This document shows positions 36,377 through 46,744 of a stretch of DNA of 64,000 bases, piece by piece; the stretch's first letter is position 1; each line of letters starts with the position of its first letter. Under the pieces are notes generated by a model. It was not told the origin of the DNA. It did not search any database and worked only from the letters and a program-made list of their open reading frames with translations. The DNA comes from Nakamurella lactea DSM 19367 (GTDB taxonomy: Bacteria; Actinomycetota; Actinomycetes; Mycobacteriales; Nakamurellaceae): NCBI RefSeq assembly GCF_000426645.1, contig NZ_AUFT01000006.1, forward strand, positions 372,001 through 436,000, written 5' to 3'. A program made the translations under genes and the position numbers.

Positions 36377-37396
36377 TCAGTCCTCGGCGCGTCGCCGGCG
36401 ACGGCCGCCGCTGGCATTGGCGCCGAACGCGGCCAGCAGTTCGGCGGCCGAGACGCGTTCCCCCGCACCGGAATCAACGATCTGGTGACCGCCAGCAGGC
36501 ACGCGCACGGGCTCAGGCTCGGGCTGCGGTCCGGGCCCCGCTTCCGGTTCGGGCTCTGGCTCGGGCTCTGGTTCCGGTTCGGGCTCCGGTTCGCGCGCCG
36601 GCTCCGGCTCGGGCTCGGGTTCGGGTTCCGGTTCGGGCTCGGGCTCCGGTTCGGGCTCCGGCTCCGGCTCGGGCTCGGGTTCGGGCGCTGGCTCGGGCTC
36701 GGGTTCGGGCGCTGGCTCCGGTTCGGGTTCGGGCTCCGGCTCGGGCTCGGGCTCGGGTTCGGGCTGCACTTCCGGTTCCGGCTCGGGCTGCACTTCCGGT
36801 TCCGGCTCGGGCACTGACGAGGCTTCCAACGGGCGGGCCTGCGCCGGGATGACGGTGGAATCCACCGTATTCGCCAGCTCCGGGAACACCAGCCCGGCCA
36901 GCTGAGCACGTCCCTGATCGCCACGACCACGCACCCTGGTGGCCTCGGCCGACAGGGTCAGCCGCTCGATCAGCACGTCGCCGTCCAACAGGGTGGTCAG
37001 CGTCGCCGTCAGCCGGTCCAGCTGCGCACGCAGCGCCTTCAGTTCCGCGGTGTTGCGGTCCTCAGCCTCGTCCCTGGCGTTCGCCGCGACCGCGGCCTCG
37101 TACTCCCGTCGGGCGGTCACCTCTCGGTGCAACTCCAGCTGATAGGTGCGGGTCATCTCGTTCTCCCGGGCGGCGACCGCCTGCGCCTCCCGACGCGAAC
37201 GGGCGACGGCGAAGGCGGCGACCAGGGCGGCCCACAGAGCCAGCAGCACGGCGAATCGCAGCCAGCGCACCTGATCCGAGAAGACGAACACCAGCACGGT
37301 GGCCGCTGCCCCCAGCAGGAAGCCGAGGATCAACAACAGCCGCAGGGCTATCGGGGTCGATCCTCGACGTCGCGATGGCGTGGCGGACGAGGACAT
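36377..37396 (-). CDS. Membrane protein with coiled coil and Glu-Pro repeat tail (DUF6779-like)
   Basis: 339-residue protein. Two hydrophobic segments (about residues 17-38 and 46-64) are followed by a long charged helix with coiled-coil character ([50 protein letters not shown], about 80-135). A tail of roughly 100 residues is made almost only of Glu-Pro dipeptides, then a short Gly/Arg basic end. The family is conserved next to the folate cluster in actinobacteria; its function is unknown. The rigid Glu-Pro tail may vary in length. The start ATG 37396 lacks a strong ribosome-binding site; TACGCT upstream could be a -10. Confidence 0.7.
   Translation of the reverse strand: MSSSATPSRRRGSTPIALRLLLILGFLLGAAATVLVFVFSDQVRWLRFAVLLALWAALVAAFAVARSRREAQAVAARENEMTRTYQLELHREVTARREYEAAVAANARDEAEDRNTAELKALRAQLDRLTATLTTLLDGDVLIERLTLSAEATRVRGRGDQGRAQLAGLVFPELANTVDSTVIPAQARPLEASSVPEPEPEVQPEPEPEVQPEPEPEPEPEPEPEPEPAPEPEPEPAPEPEPEPEPEPEPEPEPEPEPEPEPEPEPAREPEPEPEPEPEPEPEPEAGPGPQPEPEPVRVPAGGHQIVDSGAGERVSAAELLAAFGANASGGRRRRRAED
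36500..36815 (-). repeat. Hexanucleotide Glu-Pro coding repeat
   Basis: Low-complexity stretch built from GGCTCG/GGTTCG-type hexamers on the plus strand, coding (Glu-Pro)n on the minus strand. Prone to slippage and to assembly error. Confidence 0.85.
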
Positions 37397-37448
37397 GACG
37401 ACGAGCGTACCGGGGGCGCGGTGCCCGCCGGACAGCGATCGGACGAGC

Positions 37449-37934
37449 TCAGATCTGTGGCGGAGCGTCCTTGTCGGGTTGATCGGGCGGCCGCACGCAG
37501 CCACGCTCCAGCAGCAGCGCACCGGCCAGCATCACCAGTGCCCCGACCACGCCGATCACCGCGGTGGTCCGGTCGCCGGCTGCCGCAACCACCTCACCGG
37601 ACAGCGGCAGTACATACCCCAGCAACCCGATCCACAGACCGCCGAAGGCGGCGGCGGCCAGCGCGGTGGCCTTGGCCACCGTGAGGGCCCTGGCCACCGA
37701 GAGCGGGGCGATCGCCGCGCCCCGACCCCGGATCCGCCCACGCAGTCCCCACCCGGCGATGCCCTCCCCGATGCCGATCACCGCCGCCGGTAGCCCGGCC
37801 AGCCGGGGCAGCGGCGGCAGTCGGTGATAGTTCCAGCGCACCAACAGGTATCCGGCGAGCGCCGCGATCACGGCCACCACCGCGAGGTCACGCCAGCGGG
37901 TCAACCCGATGCCCTGCTGCTGTTGGCCGGCCAT
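37449..37934 (-). CDS. DUF3180 family membrane protein
   Basis: 161-residue integral membrane protein with four hydrophobic segments (first [17 protein letters not shown]; second [20 protein letters not shown]; then [23 protein letters not shown]; last [17 protein letters not shown]). This family routinely follows folK in actinobacteria; its role is unknown. ATG overlaps the folK stop by one base (TGATG), so it is likely co-translated with the folate genes. Confidence 0.8.
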   Translation of the reverse strand: MAGQQQQGIGLTRWRDLAVVAVIAALAGYLLVRWNYHRLPPLPRLAGLPAAVIGIGEGIAGWGLRGRIRGRGAAIAPLSVARALTVAKATALAAAAFGGLWIGLLGYVLPLSGEVVAAAGDRTTAVIGVVGALVMLAGALLLERGCVRPPDQPDKDAPPQI

Positions 37935-38413
37935 CACAGCCGGCCGATCCGGTCGATACCGGTGCGGTCCAATCCGGGCAGCAGATCGGCGATCGGCCCG
38001 TGTCCCGGCAGCACGGCCGTCGGGTCCAGTTCGGCCCACGGCACCAGCACGAAGGCCCGCTCGTGCGCCCGCGGATGCGGCAGGGTCAGCTCGGGGTCGG
38101 CGCTGATCAGCGCGCCCACCACGATCACGTCGGCATCCAGCGTCCGGGGCCCCCAGCGGACCGTGCGCTCCCGGCCGGCCGTCTGCTCCAGCGCCTGGCA
38201 GCGACGCAGCCAGTCAAGTGGGTCCCGCACGCCGGCATCGTCGACCAGCACCACCGCGTTGTAGAAGTCGTCCTGCTCGACCCCACCCCAGGGCGGCGTC
38301 CGATAGATCGAGGAGACGGCCCGCACCGCGTCGCCCAACTGGCTGACGGCGCCGGTCAGGTACCCGCGACGGTCACCAAGGTTCGACCCGATGGAGAGAA
38401 CTGCCTCCGTCAC
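37934..38413 (-). CDS. folK: 2-amino-4-hydroxy-6-hydroxymethyldihydropteridine pyrophosphokinase
   Basis: 159-residue HPPK, transferring pyrophosphate from ATP to 6-hydroxymethyl-dihydropterin in folate synthesis. The N-terminal LSIGSNLGDRRGYL, the YRTPPWGGVEQDDFYNAVV loop and the signature RTVRWGPRTLDADVIV are intact. GTG start 2 bp after the folB stop. Order folE-folP-folB-folK on one strand indicates an operon. Confidence 0.96.
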   Translation of the reverse strand: MTEAVLSIGSNLGDRRGYLTGAVSQLGDAVRAVSSIYRTPPWGGVEQDDFYNAVVLVDDAGVRDPLDWLRRCQALEQTAGRERTVRWGPRTLDADVIVVGALISADPELTLPHPRAHERAFVLVPWAELDPTAVLPGHGPIADLLPGLDRTGIDRIGRL

Positions 38414-38415
38414 CG

Positions 38416-38856
38416 CTACTCCCCCGCCGGCAGGCCGCGTCCGCCGCGCACCGAGCGTCGCGCGGTCACCGCGACATCGGCGAAGTCAAGCGGGATCGGG
38501 GCCTGCGGCTTGTGCACCGTCACCTCGACGGCGTGCACCACGGGGCGACGGTCGGCAGGGTCGCGATCGGCGGGCCCGGCCGCCGGCGGCCCGTACGCCG
38601 TCATGACGGCGTCGGCGATCTCCGCAGCCACCGTCTCGATCAGGTCGCGTGGCTCCCCGCCGACGATGCCGGCCGCCAGCTGGGCCAGCGCACCGTAGTC
38701 GACGGTGGCCGCCAGGTCGTCGGTGTCGGCCGCGGCCCGCAGGTCCAGCCAGAGCGTCACATCGACCACGAAGAGCTGACCGTCCCGCCGCTCGTGTTCG
38801 AAGACGCCGTGTCGGCCGTCCACCCGCAGCCCGGTCAGGGTGATCCGATCTGCCAC
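38416..38856 (-). CDS. folB: Dihydroneopterin aldolase
   Basis: 146-residue enzyme splitting dihydroneopterin to 6-hydroxymethyl-dihydropterin and glycolaldehyde. [21 protein letters not shown] (with the family Glu) and [21 protein letters not shown] and [11 protein letters not shown] are characteristic. Residues from about 95 to 115 are an Ala/Asp/Pro-rich insertion. GTG 38856 has TTGGAGG upstream and begins just after the folP stop; the longer open frame runs antisense-like through folP and was not used. Confidence 0.94.
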   Translation of the reverse strand: MADRITLTGLRVDGRHGVFEHERRDGQLFVVDVTLWLDLRAAADTDDLAATVDYGALAQLAAGIVGGEPRDLIETVAAEIADAVMTAYGPPAAGPADRDPADRRPVVHAVEVTVHKPQAPIPLDFADVAVTARRSVRGGRGLPAGE

Positions 38857-38857
38857 C

Positions 38858-39799
38858 TCACACCTCCAAGCGGCCGGCACGCAGCCGGGCGCCGTCGACG
38901 AATCCCGAGCCGGTGTGCACGGCCAGTGGCCCGGTCGGCGTGTCCCGCCCCGGCGACTCGCCGGCACCGGCCACCGCCACCGCCACCCGCATGGCGTCCA
39001 GCGTGACCAGCGGCTCATGCACCCGAACGCCCCACACCCCGTGCTGCGCGGCCAGCATCGACGTAGCAGCCGTCGCGACATCCCGCCCGGCCGGCGGACG
39101 GGGCGGCGAGTCCTGATCGCGACCCAGCAGATCGCCGAGAAAACGCTTGCGGGAGGCGCCCAACAACACCGGCAACCCGACCGCGACCAGCTCGTCCAGC
39201 CGGCGCAACAGCTGCCAGTTGTGCTCGGAGGTCTTGGCGAAACCGAGCCCGGGATCGAGGATCAGCGACCGCTCGTCGACGCCGGCCGCGAGCGCGGCCT
39301 CCACCTGCCGCAGCAGCTCGGTCCGGACGTCGACCACCACATCGTCGTAGGTCGTCAGCCGCTGCATCACGTCGCTGTGGCCGCGCCAGTGCATCAGTAC
39401 CCATGGCACGCCGGTCTCGGCCACCAGCGGGGCCATCCCGGGGTCGGCCAGCCCGCCGGACACGTCGTTGACCAGCACCGCTCCGGCAGCGATCGCCGCC
39501 TGCGCCACCTCGGCCCTGGTGGTGTCCACGGAACAGAGCACACCGTCGGCGGCCAACGCGGTGATGACCGGGATCACCCGGCGCCGCTCGGTCTCCGGGT
39601 CGATCCGATGGGCGCCCGGTCTGGTCGACTCGCCGCCGATGTCGATCAGCTCGGCGCCGTCGGCGATCAGCTGATGGGCGTGGGCGACCGCGGTGTCGGT
39701 CGCGTTCCACAGGCCGCCGTCGGAGAACGAATCGGGGGTTACGTTCAGCACGCCCAGCACCCACGGCCGGGCACCGAACACCGGAAGCTGCCGCCGCAC
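38858..39799 (-). CDS. folP: Dihydropteroate synthase
   Basis: About 313-residue enzyme joining p-aminobenzoate to the pterin, the target of sulphonamides. [11 protein letters not shown], the [12 protein letters not shown] loop, NDVSGG, the LMHWRG segment and GASRKRF are intact. The start is unclear: GTG 39799 is used, while TTG 39808 would overlap the folE stop by four bases, as elsewhere in this cluster. The active-site loops show no sulphonamide-resistance insertion that I recognise. Confidence 0.93.
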   Translation of the reverse strand: MRRQLPVFGARPWVLGVLNVTPDSFSDGGLWNATDTAVAHAHQLIADGAELIDIGGESTRPGAHRIDPETERRRVIPVITALAADGVLCSVDTTRAEVAQAAIAAGAVLVNDVSGGLADPGMAPLVAETGVPWVLMHWRGHSDVMQRLTTYDDVVVDVRTELLRQVEAALAAGVDERSLILDPGLGFAKTSEHNWQLLRRLDELVAVGLPVLLGASRKRFLGDLLGRDQDSPPRPPAGRDVATAATSMLAAQHGVWGVRVHEPLVTLDAMRVAVAVAGAGESPGRDTPTGPLAVHTGSGFVDGARLRAGRLEV

Positions 39800-39804
39800 C
39801 GGCG

Positions 39805-40443
39805 TCAACGGCCCGTGATCAGGCTCATCGCCTCGGCCCGTGTCCTGGCCTGCGACTGCAGGATGCCGCGGACCGCCGACGTGGTGGTGGTCGCCCCCGG
39901 CTTGCGCACGCCGCGCATCGCCATACACAGGTGCTCGGCCTCGATCACCACGATCACCCCTGCGGGTCGCAGCCGGCGGACAAGGGCATCGGCGATCTGG
40001 GTGGTCAGCCGCTCCTGGACCTGGGGGCGCTTCGCATACCCGTCGACCAACCGGGCCAGCTTGGACAGGCCGGTGACCCGTCCGTCGCGCCCGGGGATGT
40101 AGCCGACATGCGCCTTGCCGAAGAACGGCACCAGGTGATGCTCGCAGGTGGAGTACATCTCGATGTCGCGCACCAGGATCAGCTCGGCGTGGCCCTCGTC
40201 GAACAGCGTGAGCAGCGTCTCGTCCGGATCGGTGTACAGCCCGGCGAACTGCTCGGCGTAGGCCCGGGCGACCCGGGCCGGGGTGTCCCGCAGTCCTTCC
40301 CGGTCCGGATCCTCACCGATCGCGGCGAGCAACTCGCGCACCGCGGCTTCGGCGCGCGGTCCGTCGAACGCTCTGGCCGCGGTGGCCAGCTCCGGGTCCA
40401 GGTCTCCGACCGATTCGACCAGCTCAGGTTCCAAAGGGGTCAC
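39805..40443 (-). CDS. folE: GTP cyclohydrolase I
   Basis: 212-residue first enzyme of folate synthesis, converting GTP to dihydroneopterin triphosphate. The zinc ligands appear in [12 protein letters not shown] and [11 protein letters not shown], and the [12 protein letters not shown] segment is typical. The N-terminal 25 residues are acidic and variable. GTG 40443 overlaps the ftsH stop by four bases (GTGA), coupling folate synthesis to the protease gene; longer frames run antisense through ftsH. Confidence 0.96.
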   Translation of the reverse strand: MTPLEPELVESVGDLDPELATAARAFDGPRAEAAVRELLAAIGEDPDREGLRDTPARVARAYAEQFAGLYTDPDETLLTLFDEGHAELILVRDIEMYSTCEHHLVPFFGKAHVGYIPGRDGRVTGLSKLARLVDGYAKRPQVQERLTTQIADALVRRLRPAGVIVVIEAEHLCMAMRGVRKPGATTTTSAVRGILQSQARTRAEAMSLITGR

Positions 40444-42902
40444 CGCTGCTCGCCGGGCGGCGCCCAGGGATCGGCGGGTGGCTCCTGTTGATCCGGCCGT
40501 TGCCGGTGCGCTCCGGTGCCCGGGCCGGCCGGATTGGTCGGCTGACCGGCGCCCGGATGTCCGTTGGTGGGGCGGGGATTCGGGCCCTGCTGTTCGGCGG
40601 GACGGCCGTTGCCGTACTGGCCGGACGGATATCCGGTCGGCCACGGACCGCCGGCCGGGCCGACCTGCCGGCCGTTGCCCGGATAGGGGTGGCCGTTCTG
40701 TCCGTTGCCATGACCGTTGCCGCCGTCGCCGTTGCCGCCCCAGGACGGCGGGCCCAGGGGCCCCGGCAGGACGCCGCCGGTCCAGTTCGGCGGATCCTGA
40801 CGACGGCCGTCACCCGGTCGCTGTCCGGCCGGCTGGTATCCGGCCGGCGGATAGCCACCCTGCGGGTAACCGCCCTGCGGGTAGCCGGCGGGCTGGAACC
40901 CGTCGCCGGGGTGAGCGGGATCGGTGCCGACCGGCACCGGGGATTTCGTCAGCCGCGGTTTCGGTTCTTCCTCCGGCAACGGCTCGCCGCGCTCGATGGC
41001 CAGTTCTCGCGGCGTCTTGATCGGTGGCACGTCGCTGGGCAGCCGGTCGCCCCACTCGTCGAAAACGGTGATCCTCGGCCGCTTTTCGACGTCGGCGAAG
41101 ATCCCCTCCAGATCGCGCTGCTCCAGGGTCTCCTTCTCCAGCAACGCCCCGGCCAGCTTGTCCAGCACGTCGCGGTAGGTGTTGAGCACCTCGTAGGCCT
41201 CGGTGTGCGCGGTCTCGATCAGCGCCCGCACCGCGTGGTCGATCTCGGCACTCACCTCGGCCGAGTAGTCCTGGCTGTGCCCGTAGGTGCGGCCGAGGAA
41301 GGGTTCGTCATCCCCGGTGCCGTACTTGACCGCGCCGAGTTTGGCGCTCATCCCGTACTCGGTGACCATCGCCTTGGCGATCTTGGTGGCCTGGGCGATG
41401 TCGGAGGAGGCACCGGTGGTCGGCTCGGCGAACACCAGCTCCTCGGCGGCCCGGCCGCCCATCGACATCACCAGCCGGTTGATCATCTCGGACCTGGTCA
41501 TCAACTGCTTGTCGTCCTCGGGGACCACCAGTGCGTGCCCGCCGGTGCGACCCCTCGGCAGGATCGTCACCTTGTAGACCGGCTCGAGCCCGGGCATCGC
41601 CCAGGCCGCCAGGGCGTGGCCGCCCTCGTGGTAGGCGGTGATCTTCTTCTCGGTCTCCGAGATCACCCGTCCCTTGCGGGCCGGTCCGCCGACCACCCGG
41701 TCCACCGACTCCTCGAGCGCGGCGTTGGTGATCAGCGTGCCGTTCTCCCGGGCGGTGAGCAGTGCGGCCTCGTTGATCACGTTGGCCAGGTCGGCGCCGG
41801 ACATCCCGACGGTGCGCTTGGCCAGCGGCAGCAGGTCGACGTCCGGGGCGAACGGCTTGCCCTTGGCATGCACGGCCAGCACCGCCTGCCGACCGCGGAG
41901 ATCGGGCAGCCCGACCGGGATCTGCCGGTCGAAGCGGCCCGGCCGCAGCAGCGCCGGATCCAGGATGTCGGGCCGGTTGGTGGCTGCGATCAGGATGATC
42001 CCGCCCTGCGACTCGAACCCGTCCATCTCGACCAGCAGCTGGTTCAGGGTCTGTTCGCGCTCGTCGTGACCGCCGCCCATCCCGGCGCCACGGTGCCGGC
42101 CGACCGCGTCGATCTCGTCGACGAAGATGATCGCCGGCGCGTTCTGCTTGGCCTGCTCGAACAGGTCGCGGACCCGGGAGGCGCCGACACCGACGAACAT
42201 CTCGACGAAGTCGGACCCGGAAATCGTGTAGAACGGCACGCCGGCCTCGCCGGCGACCGCGCGGGCGAGCAGCGTCTTGCCGGTCCCGGGCGGGCCGTAG
42301 AGCAGCACACCCTTGGGGATCTTCGCGCCCAGCGCCTGGTAGCGGGCCGGATTGGCCAGGAAGTCACGGATCTCGTCGAGCTCCTCGACGGCCTCATCGG
42401 CGCCGGCCACATCGGTGAACTTGGTCGCCGGCATGTCCTTGTTGAGCAGTTTCGCCTTCGACTTGCCGAAGCTCAGGACCTTGTTCCCGCCGCCCTGCGC
42501 GTTGTTCATCATCCACAGGAAGAAGACCAGGATCAGCGCGATCGGGATCAGGTACAGCAGCATCGAGAACAGCGCAGACTCGCTGGTCACGGTGGTGTCG
42601 TATTTGTCGGTCTTGCCGTTCTGCACGGCAGTGAAGATCTCGTCGGTGGCGCTCGCCGGGTATTGGGTGACGAGCTTCGTCTGGTTGTCGACCGGCGACT
42701 TGAGCGTCAGCCGGAGCCGTTGTTCCTTGTCGTCGATGACCGCCTCGGAGACGTTGCCCTTGGTGAGCTGTTCCAGTGCCTGGGAGGTGGTGACCTGGGC
42801 ATATCCCCGGGTTTCGTCGCTGAAGAAGCTGTACCCGAGGTACAGCATCACCACCACCAGGATCCATACCAGCGGTGAGCGAAGGAGCTTCTTGCGATCC
42901 AT
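40440..42902 (-). CDS. ftsH: ATP-dependent zinc metalloprotease FtsH
   Basis: 820-residue membrane protease. Two membrane helices (about 10-28 and 112-132) flank an extracytoplasmic domain; then AAA+ with Walker A GPPGTGKT (203-210), Walker B IIFVDEID, the second region of homology [20 protein letters not shown], and protease motif HEGGH (425-429). From about residue 640 an extra tail of some 180 residues is rich in Gly, Pro, Gln and Asn, longer than in E. coli. The start is ATG 42902; a GGAGGG lies about 20 nt upstream, at unusual distance. Confidence 0.97.
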   Translation of the reverse strand: MDRKKLLRSPLVWILVVVMLYLGYSFFSDETRGYAQVTTSQALEQLTKGNVSEAVIDDKEQRLRLTLKSPVDNQTKLVTQYPASATDEIFTAVQNGKTDKYDTTVTSESALFSMLLYLIPIALILVFFLWMMNNAQGGGNKVLSFGKSKAKLLNKDMPATKFTDVAGADEAVEELDEIRDFLANPARYQALGAKIPKGVLLYGPPGTGKTLLARAVAGEAGVPFYTISGSDFVEMFVGVGASRVRDLFEQAKQNAPAIIFVDEIDAVGRHRGAGMGGGHDEREQTLNQLLVEMDGFESQGGIILIAATNRPDILDPALLRPGRFDRQIPVGLPDLRGRQAVLAVHAKGKPFAPDVDLLPLAKRTVGMSGADLANVINEAALLTARENGTLITNAALEESVDRVVGGPARKGRVISETEKKITAYHEGGHALAAWAMPGLEPVYKVTILPRGRTGGHALVVPEDDKQLMTRSEMINRLVMSMGGRAAEELVFAEPTTGASSDIAQATKIAKAMVTEYGMSAKLGAVKYGTGDDEPFLGRTYGHSQDYSAEVSAEIDHAVRALIETAHTEAYEVLNTYRDVLDKLAGALLEKETLEQRDLEGIFADVEKRPRITVFDEWGDRLPSDVPPIKTPRELAIERGEPLPEEEPKPRLTKSPVPVGTDPAHPGDGFQPAGYPQGGYPQGGYPPAGYQPAGQRPGDGRRQDPPNWTGGVLPGPLGPPSWGGNGDGGNGHGNGQNGHPYPGNGRQVGPAGGPWPTGYPSGQYGNGRPAEQQGPNPRPTNGHPGAGQPTNPAGPGTGAHRQRPDQQEPPADPWAPPGEQR

Positions 42903-43149
42903 GCGGTAGTCGGCCGAAGGCGGCCTCGACCCTCCCTGACATCGGAATAACTGCGGGCAGCGCTGGGCATGACCGGATGATTCAGACTACCGTGCGGCGG
43001 CGCGCTCTCGCGCCCACCGCCGCTGACCAGCCACAACAGCGCCTGACAGCTACAACGCCCGCTGTCGCTGAATCGTTCCGGATCTGCGCTGAGCAGAACC
43101 GGAGCCGGCCGTCGTCAGGCCCACCCGGGATCGCACGCCTGGATCCTGG

Positions 43150-43836
43150 TCAGCGGTACATGTGCTCGGCCAACAGGCCGACGAACGGCAGATCCCGGTA
43201 GCGCTCGGCGTAGTCCAGGCCGTAGCCGACGACGAACTCGGTGGGGATGTCGAAGCCGATGTAGCCGACCTGCAACGGGACCTTGACCGCTTCCGGTTTG
43301 CGCAACAGCGCCACCACGTCGATCTGCGCCGGGCCCCTCGACTCCAGGTTCTTCAGCAGCCAGGACAGCGTCAGCCCGGAGTCGATGATGTCCTCGACGA
43401 TCACCACCCGGCGACCGGAGATGTCCGAATCCAGGTCCTTGAGGATCCGCACCACGCCGGACGAGCTCGTTGCCGAGCCGTAGGAGGAGACCGCCATGAA
43501 CTCCATCTCGGACGGGATCGGCAATGCCCGGGCGAAGTCGGTCATGAACAGCACGGCGCCCTTGAGCACGCAGACCAACAGCGGCGGGCGTTCGTTGTCG
43601 TGGTCGGCGGCCACTGCGGCGGCCAGCTGCCCGATCTTGGCAGCCAGCGTCGGGGCGTCGATCAACAGCGCCGACAGCTCACCGCCGTAACCGTGCGGGG
43701 CCGCCGGATCGGTGCCCTCGATCCGGACGGCGTCGGCGGCCGTCAACACGGTGGTGAGGCCGGGATCCGCGCCGGGCTCCGGCACCGAATCCTGGGCCGA
43801 CGGCGAGGCTGACGACAACTTCGACGAACCGGTCAC
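43150..43836 (-). CDS. hpt: Hypoxanthine phosphoribosyltransferase
   Basis: 228-residue purine-salvage enzyme. The PRPP-binding signature VVIVEDIIDSGLTLSWL, the flexible-loop region with MAVSSYGSAT, and the C-terminal DIPTEFVVGYGLDYAERYRDLP are all intact. The first 40 residues are a Ser/Ala/Pro-rich extension beyond the usual family length; an internal start could be used, but GTG 43836 is preceded by GGGAG. The 247-bp gap to ftsH contains a -10-like TAGTCT (minus strand, 42984-42989) but no gene. Confidence 0.95.
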   Translation of the reverse strand: MTGSSKLSSASPSAQDSVPEPGADPGLTTVLTAADAVRIEGTDPAAPHGYGGELSALLIDAPTLAAKIGQLAAAVAADHDNERPPLLVCVLKGAVLFMTDFARALPIPSEMEFMAVSSYGSATSSSGVVRILKDLDSDISGRRVVIVEDIIDSGLTLSWLLKNLESRGPAQIDVVALLRKPEAVKVPLQVGYIGFDIPTEFVVGYGLDYAERYRDLPFVGLLAEHMYR

Positions 43837-43955
43837 TGTGCTCCCATGGCTGACGGCAGGCGGTCGGACGGCGTCCGTGGTTCAGCCTGCCATTGTCCGG
43901 ACGCGGCCGCCGAATTGGGGCATGCTGTTCGGACCACAGCACGCAGGAGGCAGCC

Positions 43956-44663
43956 ATGTCCGGTCCACATGATCCGACGCAGCCGGATGGCTCTGCAGCA
44001 CAGCCCTACCAGCCTGGCTACGGACAACAGCCTGGCTACGGAAACCAACCGGGCTACGGGCAACAGGGCGGCTACGGGCAACAAGGCGGCTACGGGCAAC
44101 AGGGCGGCTACCCGGCACCACCGAACTACGGACAACAGGCCGGCTACGGGCAGCAACCGGGCTACGGCCAACAAGCGGGCTACGGGCAACCGGGCTACGG
44201 ACCGCCGGACCAGTACGGGCAGCAGGGCTACGGTCAGGCCGGACCCGGCGCGCCGCGCAATCGCAACAAGCTGATCGCGCTGATGGTGGCCGCCGTGGTG
44301 GTGGTCGCGGCCGCCGTCACGGTGACCCTGGTGCTAGTCAATTCCGGTGACGACAAGGCCTCCGGCGGTGACGACACCACGCAGATCACCCAGGTACTCA
44401 ACGATTTCGTCAAGGCCGCCGACGCCGGTGATCTGACCAAGGCGGCCTCGCTGACCTGCGCCGCCAAGAAGTCAGGCGTCTCCAACCAGGGCCGACCGTC
44501 CGGCCCCATCCTGGTCGACAAGATCGAGAACGTCGCTGTGAACGGCGACAGCGCTACCGCCGACGTCACTCTCACGATCAGCGGCTCCTCGGACACCAGC
44601 ACGGTGCAACTGGTGAAGGAACAGGGATCCTGGAAGCAGTGCGGCAGCGCCGACGACAACTGA
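43956..44663 (+). CDS. GYGQQ-repeat membrane protein with DUF4878/NTF2-like domain
   Basis: 235-residue protein. A cytoplasmic N-terminus of about 95 residues consists of Gly-Tyr-Gly-Gln-Gln repeats ([12 protein letters not shown]), followed by one membrane helix ([22 protein letters not shown]) and an extracytoplasmic domain of about 110 residues ([26 protein letters not shown] ... [13 protein letters not shown]) resembling lumazine-binding/DUF4878 folds. It has GCAGGAGG before the ATG, is divergent from hpt and convergent with tilS. The Tyr/Gln-rich tail is of a type that can condense; function unknown. A similar topology recurs at 50825. Confidence 0.75.
   Translation: MSGPHDPTQPDGSAAQPYQPGYGQQPGYGNQPGYGQQGGYGQQGGYGQQGGYPAPPNYGQQAGYGQQPGYGQQAGYGQPGYGPPDQYGQQGYGQAGPGAPRNRNKLIALMVAAVVVVAAAVTVTLVLVNSGDDKASGGDDTTQITQVLNDFVKAADAGDLTKAASLTCAAKKSGVSNQGRPSGPILVDKIENVAVNGDSATADVTLTISGSSDTSTVQLVKEQGSWKQCGSADDN
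44015..44240 (+). repeat. GYGQQ coding repeat
   Basis: About thirteen imperfect 15-18-bp units (GGCTACGGGCAACAG type) coding the Gly/Tyr/Gln tail; the middle units near 44054-44110 are near identical. Confidence 0.8.
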
Positions 44664-44669
44664 CGCCGG

Positions 44670-45665
44670 CTAATCCGCAACCCGATGCACGCGCAGGTAC
44701 CGCTCGCTGCGGGTCACGTCCCAACCGCCGGGTAATCGCACCGCGGCACCGTCACGTCCATCGAGCAGCCGGTCGAGGCGGTACAGGTGGTCCGCGGTCA
44801 GCCCCGAGATCCCCTGCCCGGCAAGCCATTGCCGGATGATCCGGCGCCGCACCGCGGGCGGCTCGACGGCCAGCGTGGCAGCCTCGAGCAGCCCGGGACC
44901 GGCAGCCACCGATGGCAGGATGCGGTCTGCGATCAGGTCCAGCGCCTGCAGGTCGTCGGCCAGCAGATCGGCCGTCCTGGCCAGTGCTGCGGCCACGCCA
45001 CCGGAGAGCACCTGTTCGAGCAGCGGCAACACCTCGGTCCGCAGCCGCACCCTGGTGAATGCCGGATCCTCGTTGTGCGGGTCCGACCACGGCGTCAGAC
45101 CCACAGCGGCGCAGGCCTTCTCGGTGTCGCCACGGCGGACGGCCAACAACGGACGACCCCACGGAGGCCGCCAACGGTGCATCCCGGCGACCGACCGCGG
45201 GCCGGACCCGCGGGCCAGCCCGAGCAGAACCGTCTCCGCCTGGTCGTCGAGCGTATGACCGAGCAGCACCGGGGCCGGCCCATCGGACCCGAGGTCGGCA
45301 GCCAGCTGCAGCAGCGCCCGGTAACGGGCGGTCCTGGCCGCGGCCTCGGTGCCGCCGGTCCGCCCGACCGTCACCGCCGCGATCCGGACGTCGGAGAACC
45401 CGATGCGCCGCAACTGCTCTGCGCACCGGTCGGCCTGCAGCGCCGAACCCGGCTGGAGTCCGTGGTCGACGGTCACCGCCACCGCCCGGCGACCGTCCCC
45501 GGCCGTCTCGGCGGCCACCGCGGCGGCCAGCGCCAGCGAATCGGCACCGCCGGAGACCGCGACCACCAGCGGCCCGGCGCCGGCGAACTCGGTGAGCCAG
45601 TCCGACACCGCGCGACGCACCGGATCGGTCACCGGCAACCGAACCTGCTCGGCGCCCCCGGGCAT
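44670..45665 (-). CDS. tilS: tRNA(Ile)-lysidine synthase
   Basis: 331-residue enzyme that modifies the CAU anticodon wobble cytidine of tRNA-Ile2 to lysidine, essential for AUA decoding. The PP-loop ATP motif VVAVSGGADSLALA (near residue 36), the VDHGLQPGSA segment, GHTLDDQAETVLLGL and RPLLAVRRGDTE are diagnostic. ATG 45665 overlaps the stop of the upstream metalloprotease gene by one base. The C-terminus faces the GYGQQ gene with only a 6-bp gap. Confidence 0.95.
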   Translation of the reverse strand: MPGGAEQVRLPVTDPVRRAVSDWLTEFAGAGPLVVAVSGGADSLALAAAVAAETAGDGRRAVAVTVDHGLQPGSALQADRCAEQLRRIGFSDVRIAAVTVGRTGGTEAAARTARYRALLQLAADLGSDGPAPVLLGHTLDDQAETVLLGLARGSGPRSVAGMHRWRPPWGRPLLAVRRGDTEKACAAVGLTPWSDPHNEDPAFTRVRLRTEVLPLLEQVLSGGVAAALARTADLLADDLQALDLIADRILPSVAAGPGLLEAATLAVEPPAVRRRIIRQWLAGQGISGLTADHLYRLDRLLDGRDGAAVRLPGGWDVTRSERYLRVHRVAD

Positions 45666-46744
45666 CAACCAAGCACCCTGGCCATCCAGGCCGCCGGGTC
45701 GGCGATCTCCGCCCGGCTGGGCAGCGCTTCCGGTGCCGACCACACGGTATTGAACGCGTCCATCCCGGCGCGTGAAACAACTTGCGAGACAAAGGCTTCG
45801 CCCTTGATGTACTGCGACATCTTCATGTCCATGCCGAGCAGGCTGCGGAGCAGCCGGTCGATCGGCCCTGCGCCCTTCTTGCGACGTCTGGTGAACGCGG
45901 ACCTGATCGCCGCGACACTGGGCACCACCTGCGTCCCGACGGCGTCCATCACATGGTCGGCGTGGCCCTCGAGCAGGCTCATCAGCGCCATCATCCGGTC
46001 GAACACCACCCGCTGCTCCGGGCTCTGCATCTTCTCGATCCAGCTCTGCCGATCATCCCGCCGACCGCCGCGGACCGCGTCCGCAAGCCGGCCGAGCAGC
46101 TCCCGCGCATCCAGGTCGGCGACAGCACCGAACTCGGCGACCTGGCCGACGAAGTAGTCCCGCAGCCACGGCACCGCGGTGAACTGCAGCCGATGGGTGC
46201 CCTCGTGCAGGCAGACCCAGCGGCGGAAGTCGGCGGAGTCGACCTTCAGCTCCCGCTCGACCTTGATGATGTTGGGCACCACCAGCAGCAGCCGCCCGGC
46301 CTGCCGGCTTCCGCCGGTTGCCGATTGCTCGTCTCCGCGCCCGCTCCAGGCCGTCGACTCGCCCAGTGGGTCGTACTGTCCGAGCACCCGCCCGGACAGG
46401 AAGCCGAGCACCACCCCCACCTGGGCACCGGCAGCGGTGCGGCCGGCGGTCGACACCTGGCTGCCGAGCTTGCGGGTCAGCGGCGCGGTCAGCTCCGCCA
46501 TGCCGTCCGCGGTGGCCTCGATCCAGGCCGGCCGATCGACCACCTCGGCGTCGGCGACCGGCAACCCGGCACCGAGTCCGGTCACTTCGCGCACCGTCAG
46601 CTCCGACTCCCTGGCGAACTGCCGCAGCTCGGCGACGGCCGCCGCGGCCTGCGCCGGCGTCACCGACGGGCCGGTCGGGGCGAACCTGGTGGCCGACCGG
46701 ACGGCCGCCGACCAGTCGACCGGCGACGGCGGCTCGGGCGTCAT
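45665..46744 (-). CDS. Zinc-dependent metalloprotease (zincin, DUF2342 family)
   Basis: 359-residue protein of a family conserved between dacB and tilS in actinobacteria, sometimes called coenzyme F420 biosynthesis-associated. The zinc motif HEGTH lies near residue 202, with a second conserved LLEGHADHVMD near 258 that could supply the third ligand and a catalytic Asp. It has no signal peptide, so it probably acts in the cytoplasm. ATG 46744 overlaps the dacB stop by four bases (ATGA). The substrate is unknown. Confidence 0.85.
   Translation of the reverse strand: MTPEPPSPVDWSAAVRSATRFAPTGPSVTPAQAAAAVAELRQFARESELTVREVTGLGAGLPVADAEVVDRPAWIEATADGMAELTAPLTRKLGSQVSTAGRTAAGAQVGVVLGFLSGRVLGQYDPLGESTAWSGRGDEQSATGGSRQAGRLLLVVPNIIKVERELKVDSADFRRWVCLHEGTHRLQFTAVPWLRDYFVGQVAEFGAVADLDARELLGRLADAVRGGRRDDRQSWIEKMQSPEQRVVFDRMMALMSLLEGHADHVMDAVGTQVVPSVAAIRSAFTRRRKKGAGPIDRLLRSLLGMDMKMSQYIKGEAFVSQVVSRAGMDAFNTVWSAPEALPSRAEIADPAAWMARVLG

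Noticed and set aside
40488-42878. Long open frame of about 800 codons on the plus strand opposite ftsH
   Set aside because: It mirrors the ftsH reading frame, has no family motifs, and arises from the GC bias of the opposite strand.
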